Positions 26,020 to 35,471 of a DNA stretch of 64,000 bases are shown here, in pieces. Source of the DNA: Polaribacter sp. SA4-10 (GTDB taxonomy: Bacteria > Bacteroidota > Bacteroidia > Flavobacteriales > Flavobacteriaceae); contig CATIQU010000035.1 of the NCBI GenBank assembly GCA_949519155.1, forward strand, positions 62,001 through 126,000. The letters are read 5' to 3'. The position numbers and the translations under genes were made by a program. Every line of letters begins with the position of its first letter. Within the stretch, counting starts at the first letter, position 1. The notes under the pieces are model-generated. The model was not told the origin of the DNA and did not search any database. It worked only from the letters and a program-made list of their open reading frames with translations.

Positions 26020-28467
26020 TTAAAATTTCATTCCTATTTTAAAATTTAAAACTCTACCGGTCATAAAATTAGGAACACCAAATTGGGTTTTGGAGTATAC
26101 ATCCCGAACCCAAGTATTTGTAATTGCGTTTTGAATATCAAACATATTAAAGAGTTCCAGGCCTGCAGTTAACTCTTTGAAATTTGATAGTAATCCAGTA
26201 TTAAATTGTTTTTCAGCGCTTGTAAACACATAGGACACCCCTAAATCGGCCCTTTTATAATCGCGCAATCGGTTTTGAAATTTGTATGGGTTCGAATACG
26301 AAGGGGATCCTCCCGGGACTCCGGTATTGAACACTAAATTTAAATAGGCTTTTAAATCAGGTAAATTTGGAACGTAGTCTTGGAATAAAATACCAAATTT
26401 TAAACGTTGATCGGAGGGACGTGCAATATTTCCTTGATTGTCTATGTTTTCCATCGTTTTCAAATACCCCAAACTCACCCAACTTTCACTTCCAGCAATA
26501 AATTCACCATTTAAACGCAGATCAACTCCGTTAGCATATCCAGTAGTCTTGTTGTCAGCTCTGTATCTAATTCTTACGTTGTCTATTGAGTAGGCATTGA
26601 TATTGCTTAAATCTTTATAATAGATTTCTGTTGTGAGCTTAAAAGGGCGCTCCCACATCTGAAAACTATATTCCATGCCAGAGACAAAGTGAATTGATTT
26701 TTGTGCCTTTACATTTACATTCAACTGTCCATTATAATCTTTTAACTCTCTATAGGAAGGGGGTTGTGAATACCAACCTCCTGAAATTCGAAATAACATA
26801 TCTTGAGACCAATCGGGTTTGATTGCAAACTGTGCTCTTGGACTTATTGTTGTTTGATTTTTTGAAGAAATACCATTACCAGTCACATACCAGTTTTGTG
26901 CTCGCACACCAATACTGTACCAGATTTCATGTTCTTTCCACGAACGTTTTTCATTCAATTGTACAAATCCTGAAACACGATTTATTTGAACTTTGTTGTC
27001 TGCTCTTATATTTTGAAAGGGAAGAATGGGGCCTTCAAAAGAGACATAGGGTTGATTGTTTCCTGCTGTCAATGGTGGACGAACCGAAAAACCTAATGAA
27101 TCTATAATTTCCCATTCTCGGATACGGTCTTTAATATCTTCATGTTGGTATTTAAGTCCAGCAGAGATTTCTAAAGCTTCTTTTTTATAAGTTCCTTTTA
27201 ATTGAAAATTACTGATTAGCGCATCGAGATCATTTCTTGCATGGTTTAATTGTGAACCAATTCCTTCAGAAAATTCAACTTCTCCAAAATCTTCAGAACC
27301 AACATTGGCATCGACTTCCCCTAAACTATAGGCTGCTGCAATATCAAAATATTCTTCTTCTTGTGTATTGTAGCTTGAGGCTGTTGCAGTAAGGTTGATT
27401 GCATCATTCACTTCATAATTTGCAGATAGTGCTCCAAATAAGGTGAGATAATTGTTTTTTTCCTGTCCGTCATAAAAAACGGTTAACTCTATGGGTGCAT
27501 TTACGGTTCCAAAACGAGTTCTTCTCGAAATTGGCGTATAGTTGTAATTGTTTAAGGAGAAATTCCCCAAAAAGTTAAGTGTTAATGCATCAGTAGCTTT
27601 GTATGACAGAAAAGATTGCACATCTGTAAACCGGGGTTTAAAGTTGGTTTCTATTTGTTTGCTATTTACAAAAAGACTGTTATCTCGATATCGAATTCCT
27701 GTAATTGCACTTAATTTTTTATCAAAAAATTGACCTTCTAAAGTAACGCTTCCTCCTAAAATGCTAGCGTCTATTGTAGCTGCTCTTTCTTTTGCTTCTC
27801 GATAAGTAATGTCTAAAACAGAGGATAATTTATCTCCATATTTTGCTTGAAAACCACCTGCAGAAAAGTTGATGTTCTTTACCATGTTTGAGTTAATGAA
27901 ACTCAACCCCTCTTGTTGTCCAGATCGAATGAGAAACGGTCTGTAAATTTCGATCCCGTTTACGTACACTAAGTTTTCGTCAAAATTACCACCTCTAACA
28001 TTGTATTGCGTACTCAATTCATTGTTGTTGTTTACCCCAGGCAAGGTCATTAGAACATTTTCTACTCCTGCATTTGGACCTATTATATTTTTTGCTTTTA
28101 AGACATCAATTTTAGTAACCCCTGCAGCATTTTTTTTGTTGTTTTTGACAATAATTTCTTTTAGGGTCTCTGTTTTTGGTGTTAATGTTGGCGAAAACCG
28201 CATCACATTTTTACTTGTAGCTGTTATGTTTTTGGAAAAAGAATAATGTGCTATATGACTGTAGGTAATTATTATGCTTTGGTTTAAAGGAATTCGTATG
28301 CTGTAATTTCCATTTTTATCGCTAGTAGTTCCTAGAGTGTTGAATTGAACATTCACACCTTCAATGGGCTGTTTTTTTGTATCTTTAATAAAACCTCTTA
28401 AAATTGTTGTTGTCTGTGCATACAGGATTGTAGGCAGTAAAATGAATATGAAAAGTATTTTTTTCAC
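26020..28467 (-). CDS. TonB-dependent outer-membrane receptor with carboxypeptidase-regulatory-like domain
   Basis: 815 residues. Signal peptide MKKILFIFILLPTILYAQ, then a CarboxypepD_reg-like domain (about 20-95: GFIKDTKKQPIEGVNVQFNT), plug domain (about 110-220: LMTLPGVNNNNELSTQYNVRGG and YVNGIEIYRPF), and a 22-strand-type barrel ending in GRVLNFKIGMKF with terminal Phe. It should import a ligand using TonB energy. No SusD-like partner is adjacent, so a polysaccharide-utilisation role is not supported. The M23 gene lies 25 bp upstream on the same strand. Confidence 0.9.
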   Translation of the reverse strand: MKKILFIFILLPTILYAQTTTILRGFIKDTKKQPIEGVNVQFNTLGTTSDKNGNYSIRIPLNQSIIITYSHIAHYSFSKNITATSKNVMRFSPTLTPKTETLKEIIVKNNKKNAAGVTKIDVLKAKNIIGPNAGVENVLMTLPGVNNNNELSTQYNVRGGNFDENLVYVNGIEIYRPFLIRSGQQEGLSFINSNMVKNINFSAGGFQAKYGDKLSSVLDITYREAKERAATIDASILGGSVTLEGQFFDKKLSAITGIRYRDNSLFVNSKQIETNFKPRFTDVQSFLSYKATDALTLNFLGNFSLNNYNYTPISRRTRFGTVNAPIELTVFYDGQEKNNYLTLFGALSANYEVNDAINLTATASSYNTQEEEYFDIAAAYSLGEVDANVGSEDFGEVEFSEGIGSQLNHARNDLDALISNFQLKGTYKKEALEISAGLKYQHEDIKDRIREWEIIDSLGFSVRPPLTAGNNQPYVSFEGPILPFQNIRADNKVQINRVSGFVQLNEKRSWKEHEIWYSIGVRAQNWYVTGNGISSKNQTTISPRAQFAIKPDWSQDMLFRISGGWYSQPPSYRELKDYNGQLNVNVKAQKSIHFVSGMEYSFQMWERPFKLTTEIYYKDLSNINAYSIDNVRIRYRADNKTTGYANGVDLRLNGEFIAGSESWVSLGYLKTMENIDNQGNIARPSDQRLKFGILFQDYVPNLPDLKAYLNLVFNTGVPGGSPSYSNPYKFQNRLRDYKRADLGVSYVFTSAEKQFNTGLLSNFKELTAGLELFNMFDIQNAITNTWVRDVYSKTQFGVPNFMTGRVLNFKIGMKF

Positions 28468-28492
28468 GTAAGTTGTGGGATTATTTGTTTAA

Positions 28493-30184
28493 CTATTTTC
28501 TATAAAACGTTCTTATTACCGTATTCGTATTTAATACATTGTCTAAGACTACAAGTTTAAAGATATGTTTACTACCTACCAATTTTTTGTCCTTAAAATT
28601 ATAGGTTAAGACCCCTTTTTTATGGTTGTACTCCATTAAAATCCATTCCCCATCAATCGTAGCCAGATAATTCTTAATACCAGAGCCTGTGTCAGAAACT
28701 TTCACTTTTAAGGTACTTGCATTCGAAATCCATTGCTCATCCTTAAAATACAACGGAGTTATTTGAGGAGCGATCGTATCTGATAACAATTGGTAATCCC
28801 CTAAAGTTTTTGTAGTAGTATAAAATGAACTGTCCTTTTTTCGGGTAAACTGGTATCTTGGATACTTTTTGTATTCAACATTTGCAATGTATAATTGTGC
28901 TTTTTCTTTTTCTGTATATTTAGAAACATCAAATGTTAAGGTATAACTTTTATCTAATGGAATTGTAGGTTGATGGATTTTTACGATTCCATTTTCTTTT
29001 TTTAAATTTAAAAAACAATCCTCATAAAAAGTGTTTTTGGGAAAAGCGACTGTAAAATCATCTAAAGTAAATTTATGGAACTTTTTTGCAATAATTTTAT
29101 AGGCTGTTGTATCTTTTGTTTTAGTGAATAGTGCATTGCTACTGATTCCTTTTATAGGAATTTCTAAAACACTTTTATTTCCTTTAAAATCTTTTGCAAT
29201 TACTTTAACTTGATAATTAGAATTATTTTCTACACGTATATTGCCATCATTTATTAAATCTTTATAAATAGACAGCGTATTCTTTGTTACTTTGTGCGTT
29301 TTTTGAATTCGTTTCTTACACGTTTTAAAATGCTTATAATCAATTAACAGGTTGATGAGTTTACTTTCTGAAAAAGAAAAGGTTTCAACATCGTGGTAAT
29401 ATACTCTTTTACCATTGACCAACATCTCCAAACTATAAATTCCGTTTTTATTATTTGCATTGTTTAAACGATCAAAAACACGAACCCCTATGCCAATAAG
29501 CCCATTTGAGGAAAATCTATTTGTTTTATAAACTCCTTTAGCTGTTTTTTTAATTGGGAGTGATACATTTAAATTGTTTTCATTAATTCTTGAAGCACTG
29601 TTTAAAGCATAAATCATTAGTGACTGAAATACGGGTGGTATATCATCATCGGGGAGTATTTCAAAAAGCATTGGGTTTACAATATTTTCAGTTTTAGAGT
29701 TTCTAATTTCAAAATGTAAATGGGGACCACTCGAACCTCCCGTATCTCCTGTATAAGCTATGATATCTCCTTTTTTTACTGGAAATTGATCTTCTTTTAA
29801 ATAGCGATTTCCTGTGGTGCTTTTTTTCGTGTTGTACTGATATTCTTTTACATATTTTTCAATGGCATCTGCATATCTACTTAAATGTGCATAGACAGAG
29901 GTATACCCATTTGGATGCGTAATATATATTGCTTTTCCAAAACCGAACTGCGCTATTTTTATACGAGAAACATAGCCGTCCGCAACTGCATAAGTATTTA
30001 AACCTTCTCTGCCTTGTGTTTTAATATCAATACCAGAATGAAAATGATTGCTACGAAGTTCTCCAAAAGTACCCGATAGTATTAGCGGGATATCTAAAGG
30101 ACTTCTAAAGTAATTTTTTGGGTATTTTTCTTGACCAAATCCTAAAAAAGATAGGAATAAAAGCGTGAAAGGAATGTATTTCAT
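28493..30184 (-). CDS. M23 family metallopeptidase, secreted
   Basis: 563 residues. Signal peptide MKYIPFTLLFLSFLGFGQ is followed by a LytM-type catalytic domain (about 35-175) with zinc ligands in HFHSGID (His49, Asp53) and GPHLHFEIRN. The long C-terminal part (about 180-563) is beta-rich and probably made of Ig-like folds. The family cuts peptidoglycan cross-bridges or binds as an inactive regulator, but here the ligands are intact. It appears to be first gene of a pair with the TonB receptor. Confidence 0.9.
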   Translation of the reverse strand: MKYIPFTLLFLSFLGFGQEKYPKNYFRSPLDIPLILSGTFGELRSNHFHSGIDIKTQGREGLNTYAVADGYVSRIKIAQFGFGKAIYITHPNGYTSVYAHLSRYADAIEKYVKEYQYNTKKSTTGNRYLKEDQFPVKKGDIIAYTGDTGGSSGPHLHFEIRNSKTENIVNPMLFEILPDDDIPPVFQSLMIYALNSASRINENNLNVSLPIKKTAKGVYKTNRFSSNGLIGIGVRVFDRLNNANNKNGIYSLEMLVNGKRVYYHDVETFSFSESKLINLLIDYKHFKTCKKRIQKTHKVTKNTLSIYKDLINDGNIRVENNSNYQVKVIAKDFKGNKSVLEIPIKGISSNALFTKTKDTTAYKIIAKKFHKFTLDDFTVAFPKNTFYEDCFLNLKKENGIVKIHQPTIPLDKSYTLTFDVSKYTEKEKAQLYIANVEYKKYPRYQFTRKKDSSFYTTTKTLGDYQLLSDTIAPQITPLYFKDEQWISNASTLKVKVSDTGSGIKNYLATIDGEWILMEYNHKKGVLTYNFKDKKLVGSKHIFKLVVLDNVLNTNTVIRTFYRK

Positions 30185-30276
30185 TAAAAGCGTAAATTTT
30201 TAGCTAAAATAGGGAAATTTGACGGTAGTAATTAACTTATTGAAATTCAATTGATAAGTAAAAAACCAATTAAACC

Positions 30277-30306
30277 TTGTAGAATGAAAAAAGAATATTA
30301 ACTTTG
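30277..30306 (+). promoter_or_regulatory. Promoter of the zapB-like/zapA/6S/rny region
   Basis: TTG at 30277-30279 and TAACTTTG at 30299-30306 with a 19-bp spacer match the Bacteroidota consensus well. The box ends 27 bp before the coiled-coil gene. Confidence 0.7.
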
Positions 30307-30333
30307 TTTTTATAGTTTTTTCTAAAAGTTAAA

Positions 30334-30624
30334 ATGAGCATACCATTAGAAGCAATTCATTTACTGGAAGATAAGTTGAAAAACTTGTTTTCAAATTATG
30401 AATTTTTAAAAAATGAAAACGAAATATTGCTTCAAAATGCAACAATGTATCAACAGAAGCTTTTGGAACAGCAACAATTAATTGAAGGGCAACAGAAACA
30501 ATACCATCTTTTAAAAATTGCAAAAACTATTGAAGGCAGTAAAGAAAATACAAGAGAGACAAAACTCAAAATAAATACTTTAATTCGAGAAATCGATAAG
30601 TGTATCATTCAATTGAATGCGTAA
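30334..30624 (+). CDS. ZapB-like small coiled-coil protein
   Basis: 96 residues, nearly all predicted coiled coil: heptad-like runs such as LLEDKLKNLF, NENEILLQ and QQKLLEQQQLIEGQQ, with no signal peptide. Placed 12 bp before zapA, the position of a putative ZapB-like division factor in Bacteroidota. A role as a ZapA partner is inference from position and structure. Confidence 0.7.
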   Translation: MSIPLEAIHLLEDKLKNLFSNYEFLKNENEILLQNATMYQQKLLEQQQLIEGQQKQYHLLKIAKTIEGSKENTRETKLKINTLIREIDKCIIQLNA

Positions 30625-30636
30625 GTTCATTATATT

Positions 30637-30927
30637 GTGGGAAAATTAAAAATAAACGTTGTAATAGCAGGAAGAACTTACCCTTTAAGTGTTAATAATA
30701 CACAAGAGGAAGAGGGGATGCGTAAAGCTGCAATAGCGATTAATACTTTAATTAAGAATTACGAGCAAAATTATGCCGTTAGCGACAAACAAGATGTTTT
30801 AGCAATGTGTGCATTACAGTTCGCTTCAAAATTAGAAATTTCACAATTGGAAGAATCTACAACAGATACCGAAGTATTAGATAAAATAAATGCGCTTACC
30901 AAATTGGTGAACACGCATTTAGAATAA
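30637..30927 (+). CDS. zapA: Cell division protein ZapA
   Basis: 96 residues with a GTG start. The N-terminal beta part (INVVIAGRTYPLSVNNTQEEEGMRKAA) and the C-terminal coiled coil (about 50-96) are the ZapA layout. It cross-links FtsZ filaments at the Z-ring. A 6S-like RNA follows, as in the well-known zapA-ssrS association of other bacteria. Confidence 0.88.
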   Translation: MGKLKINVVIAGRTYPLSVNNTQEEEGMRKAAIAINTLIKNYEQNYAVSDKQDVLAMCALQFASKLEISQLEESTTDTEVLDKINALTKLVNTHLE

Positions 30928-30950
30928 GTTTCTTAAAAACATTAATAATA

Positions 30951-31117
30951 CACTGCCTACGTTAGTAATTTGTTTGATAAACTCAACACGAATCTATTAT
31001 GAAGGATGAGTCTTAGTTGCTAAAGAATGCCATCTTAGAATGGAACCTTAATCAACTAGTTAATCCTATAAATACCATAATGGAGTTTATATAAACCCAA
31101 CTGATGTAGGCTTTTTT
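30951..31117 (+). ncRNA. ssrS: 6S RNA (6S-Flavo type)
   Basis: About 165 nt between zapA and rny with no ORF. The ends pair: GCCTACGTTAGT (30955-30966) with ACTGATGTAGGC (31100-31111), 12 bp with two G-T pairs, followed by six T. Inner helices pair ATAAACTC (30977-30984) with GAGTTTAT (31083-31090), ATTATG (30996-31001) with CATAAT (31076-31081), and AGGAT with ATCCT. The result is one long rod with internal bubbles and a terminator-like end, the 6S architecture. 6S RNA binds housekeeping RNA polymerase in stationary phase. Boundaries are approximate. Confidence 0.75.
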
Positions 31118-31135
31118 ATACACTAAATTTAAATT

Positions 31136-32704
31136 ATGGAAGAAATGATACTTCCCATTAGCGTGGGAATTTTAATAGGAATAGTTGTTGGTTTTTTAAT
31201 TCTTAAAATTGCTGAAAAAGCAAAAGGCAAGAAAACATTAAACAGAACAACTAAGGAAGCCGCTTTAATTTTAAAACAAGTCAAAGTTGATGCTGAGTCT
31301 ACCAAAAAAGATAAAATTCTACAAGCAAAAGAAAAGTTTATTGAACTAAAATCTGAACACGAAAAAGTAATTTTTTCACGTGAAAAGAAAATATCCGATG
31401 TTGAAAAAAGGATTCGTGATCGCGAATCTCAAGTAGCCTCAGAAGTAGATAAAAATAAAAAATTGAATCACTCTTTAGAACAAAAAGAAAAAGATTTTGA
31501 TTTTAAACTTGATTTTCTAGACAAAAAGGAAAGCGAGTTAGAGAAAAACCACAAACGTCAAGTAGACATGCTTGAACAAATTTCTGGTTTGTCTGCAGAG
31601 GATGCTAAAAAAGAATTGATTACTTCTTTAAAAGATGAAGCGAAAGCAGATGCAATGGCTTTTGTTCAAACTACCATAGAAGAATCTAAATTAACTGCAG
31701 AGCAAGAAGCACGTAAAGTTGTTTTAGGTACCATACAAAGAGTAGGAGTAGAACAAGCAGTTGAAAACTGTGTTTCTGTTTTTAACTTAGAATCGGATGA
31801 TGTAAAAGGAAGAATTATTGGTAGAGAAGGAAGAAATATTCGAGCAATAGAAGCTGCAACAGGTGTAGAAATTATTGTTGATGATACTCCAGATGCCATT
31901 ATCTTATCTTGTTTCGATCCAATAAGAAGAGAGATCGCACGTTTGTCCCTACATAAATTAGTGACCGATGGAAGAATACACCCCGCAAGAATTGAAGAAG
32001 TAGTTGGGAAGACAGAAAAACAAATTACACAAGAAATTATTGAAGTTGGTAAACGAACTGTGATTGATTTAGGCATTCATGGATTGCACCCTGAATTGAT
32101 AAAAGCAGTCGGTAGAATGAAATACCGTTCTTCTTACGGTCAAAATTTATTGCAGCACTCTAGAGAAGTTGCAAATCTTTGTGGAATTATGGCCTCAGAA
32201 ATGGGCTTAAATGCTAAAGTAGCTAAGCGTGCAGGATTGTTGCATGATATCGGTAAAGTACCCAACGAAGAAAGTGAATTACCACATGCATTATTAGGTA
32301 TGCAATGGGCAGAAAAATATGGTGAAAAACCAGATGTTTGTAACGCAATTGGAGCCCATCACGATGAAATTGAGATGAAGAGTTTAATTTCTCCAATCGT
32401 TCAGGTTTGTGATGCGATTTCAGGAGCAAGGCCAGGAGCAAGAAGACAAGTTTTAGATTCGTATATACAACGATTAAAAGACTTAGAAGATATCGCATTC
32501 GGTTTTACAGGAGTTCAAAAAGCCTATGCAATTCAAGCAGGACGTGAATTACGAGTGATGGTAGAAAGTACCAAAGTAAACGATACCAAAGCAGCAGAAC
32601 TATCATTCAGTATTTCCCAGAAGATACAAAATGATATGACCTATCCAGGACAAGTAAAAGTTACTGTTATTAGAGAAACAAGAGCCGTGAATGTTGCAAA
32701 GTAA
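31136..32704 (+). CDS. rny: Ribonuclease Y
   Basis: 522 residues. One N-terminal membrane helix (about 5-25), a long coiled coil (about 28-190), a KH domain (about 210-270: [20 protein letters not shown]) and an HD domain (about 335-430) with [17 protein letters not shown] and HHDE. It is a membrane-bound endoribonuclease that starts mRNA decay. The 5' leader immediately follows the 6S RNA. Confidence 0.96.
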   Translation: MEEMILPISVGILIGIVVGFLILKIAEKAKGKKTLNRTTKEAALILKQVKVDAESTKKDKILQAKEKFIELKSEHEKVIFSREKKISDVEKRIRDRESQVASEVDKNKKLNHSLEQKEKDFDFKLDFLDKKESELEKNHKRQVDMLEQISGLSAEDAKKELITSLKDEAKADAMAFVQTTIEESKLTAEQEARKVVLGTIQRVGVEQAVENCVSVFNLESDDVKGRIIGREGRNIRAIEAATGVEIIVDDTPDAIILSCFDPIRREIARLSLHKLVTDGRIHPARIEEVVGKTEKQITQEIIEVGKRTVIDLGIHGLHPELIKAVGRMKYRSSYGQNLLQHSREVANLCGIMASEMGLNAKVAKRAGLLHDIGKVPNEESELPHALLGMQWAEKYGEKPDVCNAIGAHHDEIEMKSLISPIVQVCDAISGARPGARRQVLDSYIQRLKDLEDIAFGFTGVQKAYAIQAGRELRVMVESTKVNDTKAAELSFSISQKIQNDMTYPGQVKVTVIRETRAVNVAK

Positions 32705-32727
32705 TTGAAACGACTGAATACAATTTG

Positions 32728-32757
32728 AAAATCCTGCCAAAAGCAGGATTTTTTTAT
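32728..32757. terminator. Intrinsic terminator between rny and xerD
   Basis: Perfect 10-bp stem AAAATCCTGC / GCAGGATTTT with 5-nt loop CAAAA and trailing T. It lies 23 bp after rny and just touches the end of xerD, serving both converging genes. Confidence 0.85.
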
Positions 32758-33650
32758 TTATGAGGATGAAATTTTTCTACAACCTCCTGTAAATCACTTT
32801 TGTCTAAATGTAAGTAGACTTCTGTGGTTGTTATGCTTTCATGGCCCAACATTTGCTGAATCACTCTTAGATTTGCACCTCCCTTTAAGAGTTGAGTCGC
32901 AAATGAGTGGCGAAAAGTATGGGGGCTAATTTTCTTCTCTAAACCAATATTGATTGCTAATTTTTTTAAAACCATAAAAACCATTTGTCGACTCAACCCA
33001 TTACCTCTTCGGTTGAGAAACAAGGTGTCTTCAAATCCTTTGTTTGGTTTTATTCTGTTTCTAAAATGAATTGCATACCCATTTATTAATTTTTGAGTGG
33101 TAACATGTATGGGGATAAAACGCTGTTTATTCGCTTTACCAATCACCCGTATAAAACCTTCTTCAAAAAAAAGATCTGATATTTTTAAAGAAGTCAACTC
33201 ACTGACTCTTAATCCACAGCTATACATTATTTCAAGCATTGCTTTATTTCGTTCTCCCTGTGGATGACTTAAGTCAATAGCATCAATAAGTGCATCAATT
33301 TCGGAGGTAGATAAAGTGTCGGGTAGTTTTAATCCTAGTTTGGGTGTTTCTATTAAATCTGTTGGATTGGTAACTCTGTAGTCTTCAAAAATTAAATAAT
33401 CAAAAAAACTCCGCAGTCCTGCGATTATTCTTGCCTGACTTCGAACGGCTACTTTTTTCGCTATTTCGTAAATAAATTGTTGAACAGTATTTTCATCAAT
33501 AGCAATCGGAGAGAGGTCAATTTCATTTGTCTCTAGAAACTGAAGGAGTTTATTTAAATCTCTCGAATAGCTTTCTATGGTGTTGGTTGAAAGCCCTCTT
33601 TCAATTTTTAAAAAAAGCTGAAAATCGGTAATTGCATTTTGCCAGTTCAT
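32754..33650 (-). CDS. xerD: Site-specific tyrosine recombinase XerD
   Basis: 298 residues, the XerC/D length. SAM-like N-domain (1-85); catalytic residues Arg in YSCGLRVSELT, Lys in VIGKANKQR, His-x-x-Arg in HTFRHSFATQLL, His in MLGHESI and Tyr in TEVYLHL. It resolves chromosome dimers at dif with its XerC partner. The housekeeping sequence and absence of flanking mobile DNA argue against an integrase. Confidence 0.92.
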   Translation of the reverse strand: MNWQNAITDFQLFLKIERGLSTNTIESYSRDLNKLLQFLETNEIDLSPIAIDENTVQQFIYEIAKKVAVRSQARIIAGLRSFFDYLIFEDYRVTNPTDLIETPKLGLKLPDTLSTSEIDALIDAIDLSHPQGERNKAMLEIMYSCGLRVSELTSLKISDLFFEEGFIRVIGKANKQRFIPIHVTTQKLINGYAIHFRNRIKPNKGFEDTLFLNRRGNGLSRQMVFMVLKKLAINIGLEKKISPHTFRHSFATQLLKGGANLRVIQQMLGHESITTTEVYLHLDKSDLQEVVEKFHPHK

Positions 33651-33918
33651 ATAAAATAAAAATAAGCATAAATAAACAAATACACTTATGAATATTCATT
33701 AAAATAACGAGATTTTATTTAAAAAAATAAAACTGATACTATGATTAATTTTATTGATAAATAATTTGCAATACAGTTTAAATTGTAATTTCAGTTATCC
33801 CCATATATTACCCCTTATTCCTTATTATGACCACTTGTTTATTGGCGTTAGTTTTTTTTAAATATTTTTATTTTATTTGTCCCAAAGTCAGAAAGACTTT
33901 CATTAAAAATAAATAATT
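33651..33918. other. Gap between xerD and the broken barrel gene
   Basis: 268 bp of AT-rich sequence. No hairpin or clean -7/-33 promoter was identified; presumed to carry both divergent promoters. Confidence 0.5.
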
Positions 33919-34519
33919 ATGAGAAAATTAGTATGTATTGCCGTAATGGCATTGTTAGGGTTTGGAGGTTTAAGTGCACAAGAAAGATCTAAAGGAGAAA
34001 TAGAAATAACACCTTTTATTGGTTATCAGCAGTCTTTTTTTAATGGTGATAATATAGACTTTTATGAGCCTAAGTATTCTTTTACATTTGGAGTAAATGG
34101 AGATTATTTTTTTAATGATCGATGGAGTTTAAGATCTGGTCTGAGTTATGATACAATGGTTCAGCAATAAAAGATTCTAATAATGATGTTGAATTAGATT
34201 ATTTAAGCATTCCAATAAATGCAAATTGGCATTTTGGAAGTACAAGAAAATGGAATTTAAATTTTGGAATTTCGACCAGTTTTTTGTTGAGTGCGAATCA
34301 AGTTGGTAATACAGATGAGATTAAAGACGAAGTCAACTCTTTTCAACTTGGAATCTCTTATGGTATCGGTTATAAATTAGCTGTTTTAGATAATTTCAGT
34401 ATTCTTTTTGATTGGCAAGTTTAGTTGGAGTTACCAACTTTAATAATATTCCTAGCAGTGATTTAACTCAGCTTAACGCTAGAGGATATTTTAGTATTGG
34501 AGGAGTTTTTGTATTGTAA
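33919..34519 (+). pseudogene. Outer-membrane beta-barrel protein gene with two frameshifts
   Basis: The reading frame starts with a signal peptide (MRKLVCIAVMALLGFGGLSAQ) and barrel-like strands, e.g. IEITPFIGYQQSFF. It stops at 34170. After a one-base shift near 34155 it continues as DSNNDVELDYLSIPINANW and on to FSILFDWQV, stopping near 34424. A second one-base shift recovers SLVGVTNFNNIPSSDLTQLN and the terminal barrel strand FSIGGVFVL. Rejoined it would be a ~200-residue OmpW/OmpX-like barrel (outer membrane beta-barrel domain). Both breaks need one missing base; neither lies in a long homopolymer, which weakly favours true decay over sequencing error. Confidence 0.7.
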
Positions 34520-34537
34520 TAATTAAATTTTTATTTA

Positions 34538-34567
34538 AAAAAGGAAGCTATAATGCTTCCTTTTTTT
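34538..34567 (+). terminator. Intrinsic terminator after the broken barrel gene
   Basis: 12-bp perfect stem AAAAAAGGAAGC / GCTTCCTTTTTT with a 6-nt loop, then more T. It lies 18 bp after the barrel gene and 22 bp before aroQ. Confidence 0.88.
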
Positions 34568-34589
34568 ATTTATATATTATTTTAGCGGC

Positions 34590-35003
34590 ATGAAACTATT
34601 AATTTTAAACGGTCCAAACCTTAATTTATTAGGAAAAAGAGAACCAGCAATCTACGGTTCAGAAAATTTTGAATTCTATTTGAAGGTTTTACAAGCCAAA
34701 TATTCCGACATAGAATTGCATTATTTTCAATCGAATATCGAAGGAGAACTCATAGATAAATTGCACGAAGTAGGCTTTAGCTATACTGGCATTGTTTTAA
34801 ATGCTGCGGCTTATACGCATACTTCAGTTGGTATTGGCGATGCCGTTAAAGGCATTGAAACTCCAGTTGTAGAAGTGCACATATCAAATGTGCATGCAAG
34901 AGAAGAATTTAGACATAAGAGTTTTATCGCTCCAAACGCAAAAGGGGTCATTTCTGGTTTCGGACTCAAAAGCTATGATTTAGCAATTGATAGTTTTTTA
35001 TAA
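34590..35003 (+). CDS. aroQ: Type II 3-dehydroquinate dehydratase
   Basis: 137 residues. LLILNGPNLNLLGKREPAIYG carries the lid Arg and catalytic Tyr22. NAAAYTHTSVGIGDA and VEVHISNVHAREEFRHKS (catalytic His) complete the signature. It dehydrates 3-dehydroquinate in the shikimate pathway. Its last 6 bp overlap the end of the convergent GNAT gene. Confidence 0.96.
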   Translation: MKLLILNGPNLNLLGKREPAIYGSENFEFYLKVLQAKYSDIELHYFQSNIEGELIDKLHEVGFSYTGIVLNAAAYTHTSVGIGDAVKGIETPVVEVHISNVHAREEFRHKSFIAPNAKGVISGFGLKSYDLAIDSFL

Positions 35004-35465
35004 TTTGAAGCGCATTTTAATATCTGCACGTTCATAATGTACATCCTCCTCTAATGCTACTTCTTCAAACCCTATTTTTTTGTAAAGAAATATCGCTGCG
35101 ACCAGAGATCTGTGAGAATAGAGTGTAATGCTATCCCACTGTTGTGCTCTTGCAAACTCAATGCAATAATCCATTAACTGCATTCCTATTTTTTTTCCTT
35201 GGTAAGCAGGCTTTACTGCCATTTTACTCAATTCAAAATAAGTCCCTTGGTTGATGAATGCCACAGTTCCTACGATTTCTGAGTTTACTTTTGCAAAAAA
35301 AATAAAACCACCATTTTGAAGAATGTACTCTTTTGGATTGCGCAATACTTTTTCGTCGTAGGGTTCTACGTAGAAGTACTTTTCAAGCCATGCCACATTT
35401 AGGTCATAAAAATGGGTTGCATATTGCGATTCAAATGGAATGATATCAATTGTTAATGGAGTCAA
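34998..35465 (-). CDS. GNAT family N-acetyltransferase
   Basis: 155 residues. The acetyl-CoA binding segment is KMAVKPAYQGKKIGMQLMDY (V-x-P-x-Y-x-G-K-x-I-G). It would transfer an acetyl group to an amine; the acceptor is unknown. The ftcD-like gene ends 6 bp upstream of its start, so the two share a transcript. Confidence 0.9.
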   Translation of the reverse strand: MTPLTIDIIPFESQYATHFYDLNVAWLEKYFYVEPYDEKVLRNPKEYILQNGGFIFFAKVNSEIVGTVAFINQGTYFELSKMAVKPAYQGKKIGMQLMDYCIEFARAQQWDSITLYSHRSLVAAIFLYKKIGFEEVALEEDVHYERADIKMRFKL

Positions 35466-35471
35466 TTTTTC

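Noticed and set aside
31666-32076. Open frame antisense to rny
   Set aside because: Serine/isoleucine-rich shadow of the well-conserved RNase Y KH/HD coding sequence.
32754-33650. Tyrosine recombinase as the integrase of a mobile element
   Set aside because: Full XerD-type sequence, no attachment repeats or cargo genes nearby; housekeeping dimer resolution is the simpler reading.
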